NCBI GenBank assembly: GCA_024305745.1 | Contig: JAHRBS010000011.1 | Location: forward strand, 1 to 64,000 | Source of the DNA: Polyporus tsugae | Taxonomy: Eukaryota; Basidiomycota; Agaricomycetes; Polyporales; Polyporaceae | Reading direction: 5' to 3' | DNA length: 64,000 nt | In this document: piece after piece, positions 11,030 to 21,512 of the stretch | How the letters are laid out: the number at the start of each line of letters is the position of its first letter | How positions within the stretch are numbered: the first letter of the stretch is position 1 | Program-made: the position numbers and the translations under genes | Notes under the pieces: model-generated | Database searches by the model: none | The model's input: only the letters and a program-made list of their open reading frames with translations | Told to the model about the DNA's origin: nothing

Positions 11030-12079
11030 ATGCCAGCTCGGCCACCATCTCGGCCTCTCCTCCCCCTGCGAGCTTGGAGGCTTCCAAGGCATTGGCTGAC
11101 GTCCTTTGCTCAGTGCTTGGCACCGCACTCAAAACATTCTCCGTGCCTTCGAACTCCTCGGTCATCACACCTACCAAAATTCCAGTTCTAGCAGACCACC
11201 GCAGTATGCTTCGCAGGAGTGAGGTGAGCCATGAGTGAGCCAGACCGCTTCGAGGACGGGCCCGGTGGCAGCGTGGAGGAACTGGTAAGGTGTGTGAAGA
11301 GCGGTAGATCCGAGTGCAACCGATCGTTGAGGTGAAATGGGCTCTTGGCATACTCTTCGCAAACATCGTGGTCGATCCGGATAGCGACATGAGGTTCGTG
11401 ATGACGTGCGCGAAAGATCGTAAGGATGAGACGCTTGCATGTGTCAAGCTCGGAGTCGCGATGGCGAAAAACGAGCTTGACCGCGGAGGACCATGCATCA
11501 AAGACGCGGACCCAGTCTGCCTACGACTCAACTGGCTTTCGGGCGTTGACCTGGTCCTTTTTGAGGAGGACATACCCACTGGCGAAGTCTTTCGCGTCAT
11601 GGTTGTGGTCGAATCCAGAATCGATCGCGGCATACAGTTTGTCTGAGTCGAAGTTGATGAACTTGTCGGCAAGGATGTCGCGCCAGACAGCTTTCGGGAG
11701 TGGATCATCGAGATCCGTGAAGATAGGTGATGGTACAGTCGGCGACCTTTTCCCGGGAGAAGCTTCATCGGATCGCGAATGTCTTCGCAAGACGTTCGTC
11801 GGACTCAGCGGAGGAGCTGATATCAGCGCGGTGCGGGGCGGCGGCAAGTACAGACTCGGGAATCCCTTCGCTGTCAGATCCATCGCGGAGAGTGTCGAGG
11901 AGCTCCTCATTGTTATGCCCGCCTGAGCCAATAGCGCGAAGGGCGTCAATCTTTGTGAACGATACCCCAAGAGAGCTTGTCACAAAGGGGGTATTGGTCC
12001 GCTGACTCCGAGTTCTCTGTGTCATGTCTGGACTCCGCCCCTCTCGGGGCTGGCCGTCGCCTTCGCTGAGCGAGTTCAT
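11030..12079 (-). pseudogene. Gag-like region of the YR retroelement
   Basis: The frame through 11,970-11,521 contains the segment DDPLPKAVWRDILADKFINF, close to the domain that precedes the nucleic-acid-binding part in these elements. It continues past an in-frame TAG (near 11,524) into a block starting with residues ADWVRVFDAWSSAV. That block resembles the usual 'W..AF..AV...+PHR..EL..Y...I...F' region. A second TAG (near 11,193) interrupts a Cys-containing stretch (C, NWNFGRCDD, then ECFECG), probably a zinc-binding motif, and a TGA follows (near 11,112). Three stops in an otherwise continuous frame show that it is a pseudogene. Confidence 0.65.
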
Positions 12080-13164
12080 CGACTATATCAGACGTCTCCT
12101 CCGTGGTGGCGTGCTAGAACCGCTCCAATAATTCGTCACCCGATATCCATCCGGCAATTGCGTCCTCGAGAAAACCATTGAGAAGCTTGCGCGTTCTCGA
12201 ATGGTGGTGCCTTGAGAGTTTTCGGTCTGAGATCAAGCGGGAGACGGACTACGGCTTGAGGAGCGGTGTTCACCGCAGCCTTAGCACCTCCTTGCTGAGA
12301 CGAAGATGGGCCATTGCCATGTTCAGCCATGAGGATAGATGGCGACAGCTGTATATTGCGCGAAAAGGTAGCTACAGAGCAGGTGGACAAAACTAAGGGC
12401 TAATACTGAAAGGCAGACAAGTGGTGAGCCTAGATACAACTCGAAGATGGGCCGAAGCCCCTTACCACGCGCAGATAGGCAATGAATTGGTGGATATGCT
12501 GTGGTGCATTGCGGAGGTACAGTCTGCGCGTGATGAAGTGTCAGCCAGCACGGCCAGCTGGATCATACCGAAGCGTGCTCACGCGGCGAGGGAAGAGATG
12601 CAGGTTAGGGGTGCGACAGCCTTCAAGTTTTCCTCGCTGCCCGGCGATCGCCGGAAGGTTGAGTCTGCTTGGTTTCTTCACGTAAACCGAGATAAGCGGG
12701 AGCTCCTGAGGGACTGCAGGGAAATAGCGGGTTCGACTCGTCCAGCTGTTGGGGCGGGAAACCCTCGGTCCGCGTGGTCGGCTGACTTGAGGCCGGTCTA
12801 ATGGTTGCCCCGCAAGGGACTCGGACCCGGCCGTAGATCTACGTTGACATACGGGTGAGAGCATGGATATCGTAGGGCAGATAATGGAACGCACGCAGAC
12901 TGGACGGAAAACAGACCTCATGGCCGCCATTGCTTGTTTTTGGTATCGTCGGCTGCATACCGTCGTAGGCGGGGGGACGCACTGCCTGAGAGCTGGCCAT
13001 GGAACTGATGTTTGTACCGTCGGTGTGAACAGCCATAAAGACTCGCGTGAAGTTGAGCTCAAGGTTGATATGTGGGTAGCTATATAGGCGGCGTGGAAGA
13101 TTTGGAATGGTTGGGGATCCCACGAGATCCCAATCACCGATGTGGCAAGAGCGAGCCATCGCAA

Positions 13165-13227
13165 GGGGGGCTTGAACTAGCTATAGGGGGGCTTGAACTA
13201 GCTATAGGGGGGCTTGAACTAGCTATA
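13165..13227 (+). repeat. 21-bp tandem repeat, three perfect copies
   Basis: The unit is six G followed by CTTGAACTAGCTATA, repeated three times without change. The unit length is a multiple of three, so open frames on both strands pass through it as heptapeptide repeats. Confidence 0.95.
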
Positions 13228-13695
13228 GGAGATTGTGACATGGTCGCAAGCTTGAGCGCTGGATTTTCCTCATAATCGCATGCCCACAGTACATACCGTT
13301 GGAGACCTCCGGACCTCGGGTCTTTCCCATCCAATGTCGCCAGATGCGTATCGTCACCTGCCTCTAGATCTTCTGGAGAAATCTCCGGGGGGGAGTTAGA
13401 AGGCATGCTACGAGACTAGCTCGGCAGGTATGTACCTCTTATTTATATGCCCAGACGGATATATACTTGTCAGAGGGTAGCTGACCACGCCGTGTAAATT
13501 AACCACGAGTGAAACGCTGCGGTCGTGCATGCTCACAGCTGCAGTGCTCACAATTGGGTCAGCCTGGGGGGGGGGTGGCGGTGGCGAGCTTGAAGGCGGG
13601 CAGTGGAACGGCAATTGACGGGTCGACGGGAACCAGGTCATGTGCCCCCACATAGGACGGGAAGCACCGGAAGCTGCCATGGGTGTCACGCCTTC

Positions 13696-13749
13696 CATTC
13701 CCTCCTCGCCGCTCATTCCCTCCTCGCCGCTCATTCCCTCCTCGCCGCT
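13696..13749 (+). repeat. 18-bp tandem repeat, three perfect copies
   Basis: The unit CATTCCCTCCTCGCCGCT occurs three times. On the minus strand it encodes the hexapeptide SGEEGM in tandem near the start of an open frame. Perfect copies suggest recent expansion. Confidence 0.95.
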
Positions 13750-14039
13750 CATTTCTTCCAACCTTTTTGTTCACGACAACTACATACCTCGGACGATCGA
13801 CCATGCTAAATGCTTGAACGGGGCATTTGTTGAAATTCTCTATTCTCGGATCTCGCCTACCACACTCTTCCGGTGAGTTGCCCTGAGTGTTACATTTTGC
13901 TCAGATATGCTCTGTCCTAAGCAAGGATATTCAGCTCCATGATTTGGATGTGAATGACATCGTTTAGGCTCATCAACTTGGAAGATTCATCATGCGAGAC
14001 ACTGGCCCTCCAACTTCCCGCCCCTGACAATGCTCTGGC

Positions 14040-14514
14040 GAAACCCCATCGATCGGACCAGCTTCCCCTAGGCTCATTCAACCGTCGGCCAGGCGACCTC
14101 CGAGCTCTCTAACATCAAGAAGGTATGCTTAATGCTTTGCCCGTCTTCTGCTAACGGCGGCCGGCGCAGGGCGTGTTCACGCTTGTCGTCTGCAGGATAA
14201 TGGAGGCAGCGGCCAAGTCGAACCCGATCATGTTATGCTCGGGCTCGAGGAGCATGTGCCCGCTCGACGATGCGGACCTGGGCCAGTGCCCTCATGGTGT
14301 TTTGTACGTCATTTTGCCGGAGGAACTTCCTTCGCTACCGCCCGCTCTCACTGGTGTTGCCACCTCTAGCAGTATCAGCACCTCCTCCTTGCCTCTCTTT
14401 GCGCACGTACGCGCCGCGGGTATAAGCCTGATCGCGTTTCCGAAGGTCAATGAGATGGAAAGGGGACGAGGGAAAAGTGTGGGCGTTATCACCTCCATCC
14501 TGACGCTTCGTTGA
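14040..14514 (+). CDS. Hypothetical gene, at least two exons
   Basis: An exon ending in the codons for NIKK (near 14,121) is followed by a GTATGCTTAATG...GGCGCAG intron and a second exon that stays open to a TGA at 14,512-14,514. The second exon encodes about 115 residues, including GVFTLVVCRIMEAAAKSNP, then a serine-rich segment. The 5' end is uncertain. No family is recognised. The regular splice signals are the main reason to list it. Confidence 0.35.
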
Positions 14515-14937
14515 AACACAATTCCTTGGTTTATGCCCAACAGCATCGCCCGCGCATCCTCGTCTGTTCTCAAGGCGGACAACAATAGGTTTCACCTGCC
14601 TATCAGCTCAACTTTGACAAGGGATCATCCACAACGCCTACCGACATCCAGATCGGCTGTCTTTGAGCAGCAACTGTACGTCCTGTGATTTAGTTGATGG
14701 TTATTCGTCATCTGACCGCCAGCGTGTTCGCGTGAGGAGCGATTGAATCTCGGTGTCGCGAGAAGAGCACCCCATGATCGGACCGCCTTTCCGGAACGGA
14801 CCATAAATCGATCAAGTTCCTGGGAGTACGGTTCCAACCCCTGTAATGTGTACCCTTCGTACGTCATGCCTCGCTCATTTAGCTTGCAAACCAATGTTCC
14901 TGACTGCCCGCCTCCTTTCAGGTGTACAGTGTTCTCA

Positions 14938-16244
14938 ATGCCGATGTCGGTTCACCCTCATTCTCGCGAGGACCAAGGTATTTGCTAAGACTTTACAGAC
15001 TGATGGCCAAAGCTGAAATCCCGTAGGCGACTTGCAGAAAACACATTTCCCCTTGTTTGCGTACCTTTCTGCCACAGACCTGGCACACTTGTCTTGTGTC
15101 AATCGCCATGTCCACCAGACGGTGTCTACGTATATGAAGGACACATTTGCCATAGAACCTCGTCTCGCTGTCTTTTTCCCGAATGCGGTGGCATTTCGCA
15201 ATCTACAAGCACGCACCGGAACACTCTTGTCGGGCGAGTTTGCGCTACGGTACTTCAACAGAAAACCCACTCCCTCTAGTATGGACCTATACATCTATGC
15301 CCACCAGTGTCGCGAAGTGGGACGATGGCTACTTCAACGTGCTGGCTACACATTCGCACCCACAAAGGACCAAGATCCCGATTTCGAGGTCGCTGTGGCG
15401 TTCAAGTTCCGCTTCCCCAGTCCTGGTGCGATCCCAGCACTGGCGGCCATCTTCACATTCCACAAGTCAGACATGGATGGCCAAATATTGACTATCCGGG
15501 TTATTGTAGGGAAAAGAGCACCTCTGGAGATAATTTTGAGCTCCTTGTCGAGTGAGTCGCCAGCCTGCTCGTACGCTCGCTGTTGTGCTGAATATAGCTA
15601 TGTTGTTGACAATAGCATGCGAGATGAATGTAATCAGCTTCGAAAAAGCCTACTGCCTTTTCCCTCCCACAACTGTTGAGCAATACCATTCAGCCAGGAA
15701 CCGATTTTGATATGACGTGAGCGTGGAGCGAGAGGACATTGGAGGGAACATCTGTGTCCCTGTCCACCTTCCAACCAGTGTTCCGGGGGGTGCATCGTTT
15801 GTTTCTGGTCCTCGCTGGCTCGGCGATGCCTACACTTGGGTCATTTCTCTGGGCGTCTGCAGCATCGCACCGCACCCGCCTCTGACACCATACTCCTCCC
15901 CCTTGTCAGCTGACCCTGCAGCCATCACAAGCTTTTACTTCCGCTACGACACTGTGGACAATGCATCAATATCATTTTTCGTCTTATGCAGCGACGCTCT
16001 CCGATACTGCTACGTCGTGGGTGAACGAAGTTTGATGGGCCAGCTCTGTCTTCTCATGGATGTCAGAGCGCGAGAGGAATATGACAAGGTCGCCCGCAAT
16101 CTCGAAGATTGGTCGTAGTACGTGCTTCCATCCACATCGTCTATTTCAGCTGGCTTACGTTTTGGCAGCTGTGACGCGGAACTTCCTCGCTTATGTCGAA
16201 TGTACCTGCGTGTTGCTGCGGATAGGAAGTTTTGTAGCCTTTGA
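14938..16244 (+). pseudogene. F-box-like family member 1, interrupted by a stop codon
   Basis: Four exons (14,938-14,977; 15,027-15,551; 15,616-16,117; 16,169-16,244) line up exon for exon with the copies at 17.3 kb and 54.5 kb. The N terminus carries an F-box-like segment (LFAYLSATDLAHLSCVNRHV). The central part has the family hallmark LQARTGTLLSGEFALRYF and a SMDLYIYAHQ...VGRWLLQRAGYTF block. Exon 3 contains an in-frame TGA (15,708-15,710) at a position where the 54.5-kb copy has a proline codon. The remaining 170 codons and the last splice junction are intact, so this is a young pseudogene or a truncated protein of about 240 residues. F-box proteins select targets for SCF ubiquitin ligases; that role is inferred only from the N-terminal resemblance. 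Confidence 0.7.
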
Positions 16245-16474
16245 ATCTCTGATCTAATATGTCTTTACGGTTCGCAATAGAACTGCTGCCTGGCTTTGCG
16301 CAATGCAGTAAAATCACCCAACGGACATATTATCATAATCACATCACCAACAACAGTTGCGGATCCACCACCAGCAAGGACAGCCTCCGCGGGGGACGTC
16401 AGCACTTTGTGGAGGAAGCAGTCAATAGTCAATACCTCGACATAGCAGCAAAGAGCACCAATAGACTACAATCA

Positions 16475-16815
16475 CACTACGAGACGTCTGCAACGACACT
16501 GCCAACAAGTGTTCTGCGAGCGGAGCCGCGACGAACGTTGTGGAGCGACGTCACTGGAACCGTCCTGAAGCAGCTCACGTAGGATCTCCCGGGGCGGCAA
16601 CGTTAAGAGTGGTGGAGCGAGACTGCCTGAGTACAATGTAGGGCGTGGGCCCATAGCCGCACTGCAGTATAGCTGCTCGTACGGCGGGGGCCGAGTGAGC
16701 TGAGGCGAGGCAATGTCCGTTCTTCCCTTGCATGCGCTGAAAACCAACACTTCGTCTCCAGCTCATTGTTCCCTGCTTCCGGCCGCGGGAGTAAAGAACA
16801 ATCGCTTATCATTTG
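16475..16815 (+). repeat. Interspersed repeat family R1, copy 1
   Basis: This segment shares long near-identical blocks with 23,040-23,545 and, in reverse orientation, with 48,010-48,270. The most conserved blocks are CTGCAACGACACTGCCAACA near the start and GGGGCCGAGTGAGCTGAGG near the end. No terminal repeats or poly-A tail are obvious. It looks like a short non-autonomous element. Confidence 0.75.
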
Positions 16816-17303
16816 AAGACAGCCACTGGCACGCGCTTCACCCCGAACACCACTTGTACTCGCTGTAGACTTATCTACTGGTATCTACTGCACTGGAACT
16901 TGTCAGTAAAATTGCATAATGTGATATGTTGAGTCCCCACTGAGCTGAGAGTTTCCAGTTCCGGACAGCCAGCTAAAGCTGCCCTAAACAGTGGCGGAGC
17001 ACACGGACGCAGTGGTTTCTCGAAGCACGTATGCTGGGGCCTGGACTGCACTTCGCCTCCACAAAGCTGAGGTGTGGGCGCAGGAAGTGCGCTCTGACCC
17101 TGTCTGCTATAGCGACGACGCTTCAAACGACGGTGTCAGAGACCGCTTATGCAGCATCCGGAGAGCTCGGGCAACTACGAACTCGGCGGTTTATATGAGG
17201 CTCTACACCAACTTATTATCCTATTCCCACGCTGACGGGACTTAATATTGGAGGGTATAAGAGCAAAAGCTGTCATGCTCCCTCCGTCTCCAGTCGCTCC
17301 ATC

Positions 17304-18605
17304 ATGTCACTGGTGAGGCTCTCGTTGTACTTCAGATACCCAATTGACCTTGGAAATAGGAAAGCATACTTCCTCACAACCCTGTCGTTAATCTCGTTTT
17401 TTCTTGCTTGACACAGTTAGAACTGGTTCGGATGGCCAGAACCTGTTCCAGAGCCCGCATGGCTGCAGCGGGCTATCAGGCGGCTGCACATTGTATCGAC
17501 AGGTTCCTCGCCTCCTTCTTCACCTCCATGTCTGGTGCTCGGAGCTTCCGTTTGCTCCAAGCTCGCACCGGAACCCTGATTGGGGGCCTGTCTGCACTCC
17601 ATTTCCTGGAGAGGTGTCCAGGTTCCCAACATATCCTCAAACTCTATGCGTTCTTTCAGCACCGCCACGAAATTGGAGAATGGCTCCTCAACGCAGGATA
17701 TTCATTTGCTCCATCCTCGAGGCAGAATGGAGACTATCTCGCCACCATTACGGACACCGGTCTCCTTTCAGACGAGTTCTTCTGGACACCCTCGATCTGC
17801 GGCGTCATGGCATTCACAAAGCTCCTCTCCGACCTGACACAAGTAGAGGTGCATGTCTCGTTTGCGATGCACAACCCTATGGAGATAGCACTTGAATCAT
17901 CCTCCAGTACATGTGTCCGTACTCAGCATGAACTCTCAGTTAAATCTGTCATCGATCATTAGCCATGCTCCTAAATGTCATCAGCTATAACCAGGCGTAC
18001 TGCCTATATCCTCGCGCGACCTGCCATGAACAGCGAACACTCATTCTGCATGACGACAGCGGCATGGAACTAGTTTCCGCCCAAGATACAGCCACTTTTA
18101 CAACCCTTAACTTCGATGCCCTGGAAGAGCTCGATGCTGGCGAATTCACGAAACAGAACCACGCCTCCTCATTCCCACTCGGTTGGCGCAGGCCGCATGA
18201 CCTGCAAACTTGGAGGCTCCCCCTGCCTACCATCGGGGCCACGTCGTCGCCATCCCACGACCCACTGTCCATCTGCAGTTTTCTGCTGCAATACGATGCA
18301 GCCGCCATGGCGGCCGTGACCCATCAAACGATGTCGTCTGCGTCACTCAAATATGACTACATCGTTGCGGATAAGGAACTACTGTGTCATCTGCAAGACG
18401 AATTGAAGAGGATAGTTCCTGCATGGGATGGCCTATGGTGAGAATTCGGCTTCCTCGTGTTCCCCAAATGTAGATACTACTAATTTATGACTGTGACAGG
18501 TGGGACAGGACCTTGTGCAAAGCCTACAAACATGTCCTTTGGAGATTGGCAGTGCAGGAACAACAAGCATTTGCGCTCTTGTCAGATATATGCTCTCTTG
18601 TATGA
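17304..18605 (+). CDS. F-box-like family member 2, intact
   Basis: Exons 17,304-17,312, 17,417-17,906, 17,963-18,437 and 18,500-18,605 join in frame to give about 359 residues. The first exon has only three codons (ATG TCA CTG); it was chosen because its donor GTGAGGCT pairs with the ACACAG acceptor and keeps phase. The hallmark LLQARTGTLIGGLSALHFL and the block 'LKLYAFFQHRHEIGEWLL' mark it as a paralogue of the 14.9-kb and 54.5-kb genes, but it is clearly more divergent than those two are from each other. The last exon ends in an amphipathic helix (WDRTLCKAYKHVLWRLAVQE) that is shared in position with the others. No lesion is seen. Function is unknown; a role as a degenerate F-box adaptor is a guess. 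Confidence 0.7.
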
Positions 18606-20580
18606 TACCGTCTATGTACATTCTCCGCATCGACACAATGTGCGAGTTCTGAATTACCTGCTATACCGATCAGCGCTCATCCAGAACTTTCAGAACTAGA
18701 GCTTCGGGAATCCACTGAGAAGTCAAGGGTGATTGGGCGGAAGGTAGATAAACTGCACTAGAATTTCGTGTCTCTCTGCGTACCAATTAACGGAAAACCG
18801 TTGCAATGCATCAAGAGAGAGTTGCCGTACTCAAACTATGCAGGGATCGTGTGCATAAACTCCAAGGAGGTGCCAAGTCCGAATAATTGAACCTATATAT
18901 GTTTACCGATCCAACGACATGCTCACCAAACTCATCCAACTCCGCACTCCGCACATGTCAATCAAAGTGTCTGGCCCATCCCCATCTGTCCCAAACCACT
19001 TGACAATGGCGCAGTTATACTTGACGTGCACGTACGACCCTCATTCTATCCAATATAGGGGTATCTGAATCTGTATCAATCAGAACGGTGTCGTACCTCC
19101 AGGTTGCAGCAGATGATCTTGCGGTGTATGCCGCTCAGTCCTGCCAACCCCAAGGGCGTAAAAAAGGTCGCGATTGCATGCGCGTGTAGATGTCGGGCAG
19201 GGTAACGCAAAACTTGCGGCGTTGTCATCCTCGGACGAGCTCGGGAAGCTGGAAAGGTGATGTATAGAGTTTCTATTGAAGAGTCGGAACTCCTCGGCTC
19301 GCGTATTCATATTCGGCTGCGGCGATGTATCAGACGTTTATTCACGATGATACACACTCTTTGGGATTGCAAAGGATGCGATGCATATCATTATGTATAT
19401 TGCCCGCGGACCTGTAAACAGGATGGTGCTCTTAATAGTCTGTGGCAACGGAGACGGTGTCTTGTGAGCTCTGAAAATGATAGGCATGAGCATGGCACCC
19501 TGGGTCACTGGATTAGCATGTCGGCGACGGATATTGGCGGGCACGTACTGTCTAGATAGGAGGTTACACGATATGGTCGGCGAAAGGAGAGAAGTCGGCG
19601 GCCTACTTTGGGTATTGATGAACTTTCCGGCGATGCGACACGAAGGCCCGAGTGGTTGGGAACGTACAAGAGCAGAGGCTGCGAACGCGAGCCAGATCAC
19701 CTCAGGAGAGAAGCAAAAAGTGGGTGCTGTAACACTCACTACTCAGATTTCAATCTGTGCTTTGCCAACGGACGGCCGTGTCACCCACATCGTCCTCCGG
19801 TGCTTCTCTCATTCCTCCACCATGGCCAGCAAAATGGAACAGGGTGACCTGCCAAAAATGCGACGCCCTGGTGCTGCTCATGGCACTCATCTGAGGAAAG
19901 TTGTGTCCTCCACGTGGATGTCTCGCAGATTTTGGATGTTCGCGTTGCTGAAGACGAGGTCGAAATGGCTGACAACATAGCAACCGACGCTCTGCCCAAT
20001 GGTTCGAGGTTAGGGTTAGCATCACAAAATGTACTATTCAGCTGACCGACTTCAACCGCGGTCTCGTAGAAGACCGACGTCATGCCCGACGCTCGCCCGG
20101 AGGCACGGTATGACATCCAGACCGCTGCTGGTTTGATGCAGCGTCAGTGAGGCATGAGGCATATGAATGATACTGAGGGCGGCGTACCTTCAAGGCTCGG
20201 GACTTTTCCGGTACCGACCACACGCATCCAGATGGGAAAGAACACACTGTAGGACAGCTTGAGTCTGCGTGTAAGGTTCAGCCATGAGTGGGGAGACAGG
20301 AAAAGTAGATGAAAATCGGGCAGATTAGGCCTACTAGGGTGGTGAGTGAAGATAAACGGACTTACCCAGTTCAGGCATCGCAACGAGCTCGGAAATGGAT
20401 CGCCATGACTGGATCCGAGGATAAAGAGCGAGCATTGGTTTTTGGATGTTAGTGAGAAGGCAAGGATGTCTTTGTGTTGCAGAGGTACGGATGTTGCAAA
20501 CTTGTGCTCGTGGCAGTCACAAGTCGGACTAGACGCCCATGTACTGCTCTACCCGCAAGCCATTCATCCATCGATGTTCA
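18606..20580. other. Stretch without a supportable gene
   Basis: Medium open frames exist on both strands (minus 19,739-19,338 and 20,116-19,781; plus 19,477-19,980), overlapping one another. None gives a consistent spliced protein with a motif. The minus-strand reading HFAGHGGG near 19,830 recalls a CHAT-protease histidine motif but stands alone. Confidence 0.35.
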
Positions 20581-20585
20581 CCAGC

Positions 20586-20661
20586 ACCCTGCCCGACCAT
20601 ACTCCACGCCGTCGTCCTCCTCCACCCTGCCCGACCATACTCCACGCCGTCCTCCTCCTCC
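20586..20661 (+). repeat. 38-bp tandem duplication
   Basis: Two almost identical 38-bp units begin ACCCTGCCCGACCATACTCC. They are followed by a shorter echo of the CTCCTCCACTG part. The sequence is CT-rich and probably arose by slippage. Confidence 0.85.
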
Positions 20662-20984
20662 ACTGTTTGCCGTCCTCCTCCACTGCTCATCCTTTCTTTC
20701 CGTAACGTCCACATGAGCTGGCTCGGACTTTGAAGACCCATACATAACATTTCCGACCACATACGGGATGCAGGACGTGGGGCGACAAGGCTGGAGTGAG
20801 GAGAGCCGCAGCGAGAAGTACCGCTAGTTCTACCAGCTCATGGCAGCAATAATGCTCGGCCAGGGAAAGATCGCATGGCAGGTTGAGGGTGATGGCCAGG
20901 TGGAGGTATGTACATCTCGACGGCATCGTGTGCAGGTACTTACTGGATGCTAATGCACTGAGGAGTCACCACAGCCCATCACGG

Positions 20985-21370
20985 TCCATTTCGTTATCGC
21001 CGCCATACAGCTCTGCTCTACCTATAGCTACTCCACCCAGACTTCGCAACCTTCCAGTCCACTGCCAGTACCAAGAAGTTATGGAAGGACGTCGCCCAGA
21101 ATCTCGACATCATCTACAAGAGTTACCCCCCATATTGCCTCTCCTGGAAACACGGTCATGCAACTGGTCCGTGCGGTGGTCGAGTGCCACGGCCAGATAC
21201 TCAGTCTCACCGTGTCTATAGCCGCGTCGTCAGTGTCGAACGGCGGGTCCACACGTCAGCTCCTTGCACAAGTTGCGAAGCTGAAGGTCGGTTCTCCAAC
21301 AGGCTTCACAAACTTCATTCGCCCTGTTGCGTGTGAGTCTATGCCATCACCTTCGTGCAGTGAGCCCTGA
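20985..21370 (+). CDS. Hypothetical gene upstream of the RING gene
   Basis: A plus-strand frame stays open through a serine/threonine/proline-rich segment and then a more ordered part (MQLVRAVVECHGQILSL..., LLAQVAKLKVGSPTGFTNFI) before a TGA at 21,368-21,370. A donor-like GTGTGAGTC lies just after the residues RPVA, so the true 3' end may differ. The start codon is not clear. No family is recognised. Confidence 0.3.
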
Positions 21371-21512
21371 CGCATATACGCGGTCGCCGACCTGACTAGA
21401 TTAGCAGGTACATCAAGAGGCGAAGAATGCTGGTCCTCGTGCAGTAATATAAGCGCGCGACTGAAGCATATATATAGCATGTCCTTCGTTTACCTGTTCT
21501 TCTACTAGTGCG

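Larger units (their letters stand above)
9660..12390 (-). mobile_element. Degraded tyrosine-recombinase (DIRS-like) retroelement
   Basis: Minus-strand blocks appear in the order expected for basidiomycete YR retroelements: a Gag-like part (about 12,080-11,030), the N-terminal part of a reverse-transcriptase region (about 10,900-10,380), then the start of a tyrosine recombinase (about 10,400-10,080). The RT catalytic core, RNase H and the C-terminal catalytic half of the recombinase are missing, and the Gag part has in-frame stops. The left and right limits are not defined by visible terminal repeats, so the span is approximate. It is a dead copy. Confidence 0.7.
12391..14060. other. Repeat-containing stretch without a firm gene
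   Basis: Between the retroelement and the next plus-strand exons there are only unsupported open frames. Two minus-strand frames, 13,406-13,134 and 13,761-13,408, each contain one of the short tandem repeats listed separately and read as serine/proline-rich or glutamate/glycine-rich proteins. Either could be expressed, but they show no motif, and their length depends on the repeat staying in frame. Confidence 0.35.

Noticed and set aside
10818..11768. Minus-strand open frame of 316 codons as an independent gene
   Set aside because: It is an alternative frame of the retroelement Gag region. The motif-bearing frame is a different one, and this one is serine/arginine-rich without domains.
19800..19860. 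HFAGHGGG on the minus strand, like a CHAT-protease histidine motif
   Set aside because: The frame around it is short, the catalytic cysteine block is absent and no exons support a larger protein.
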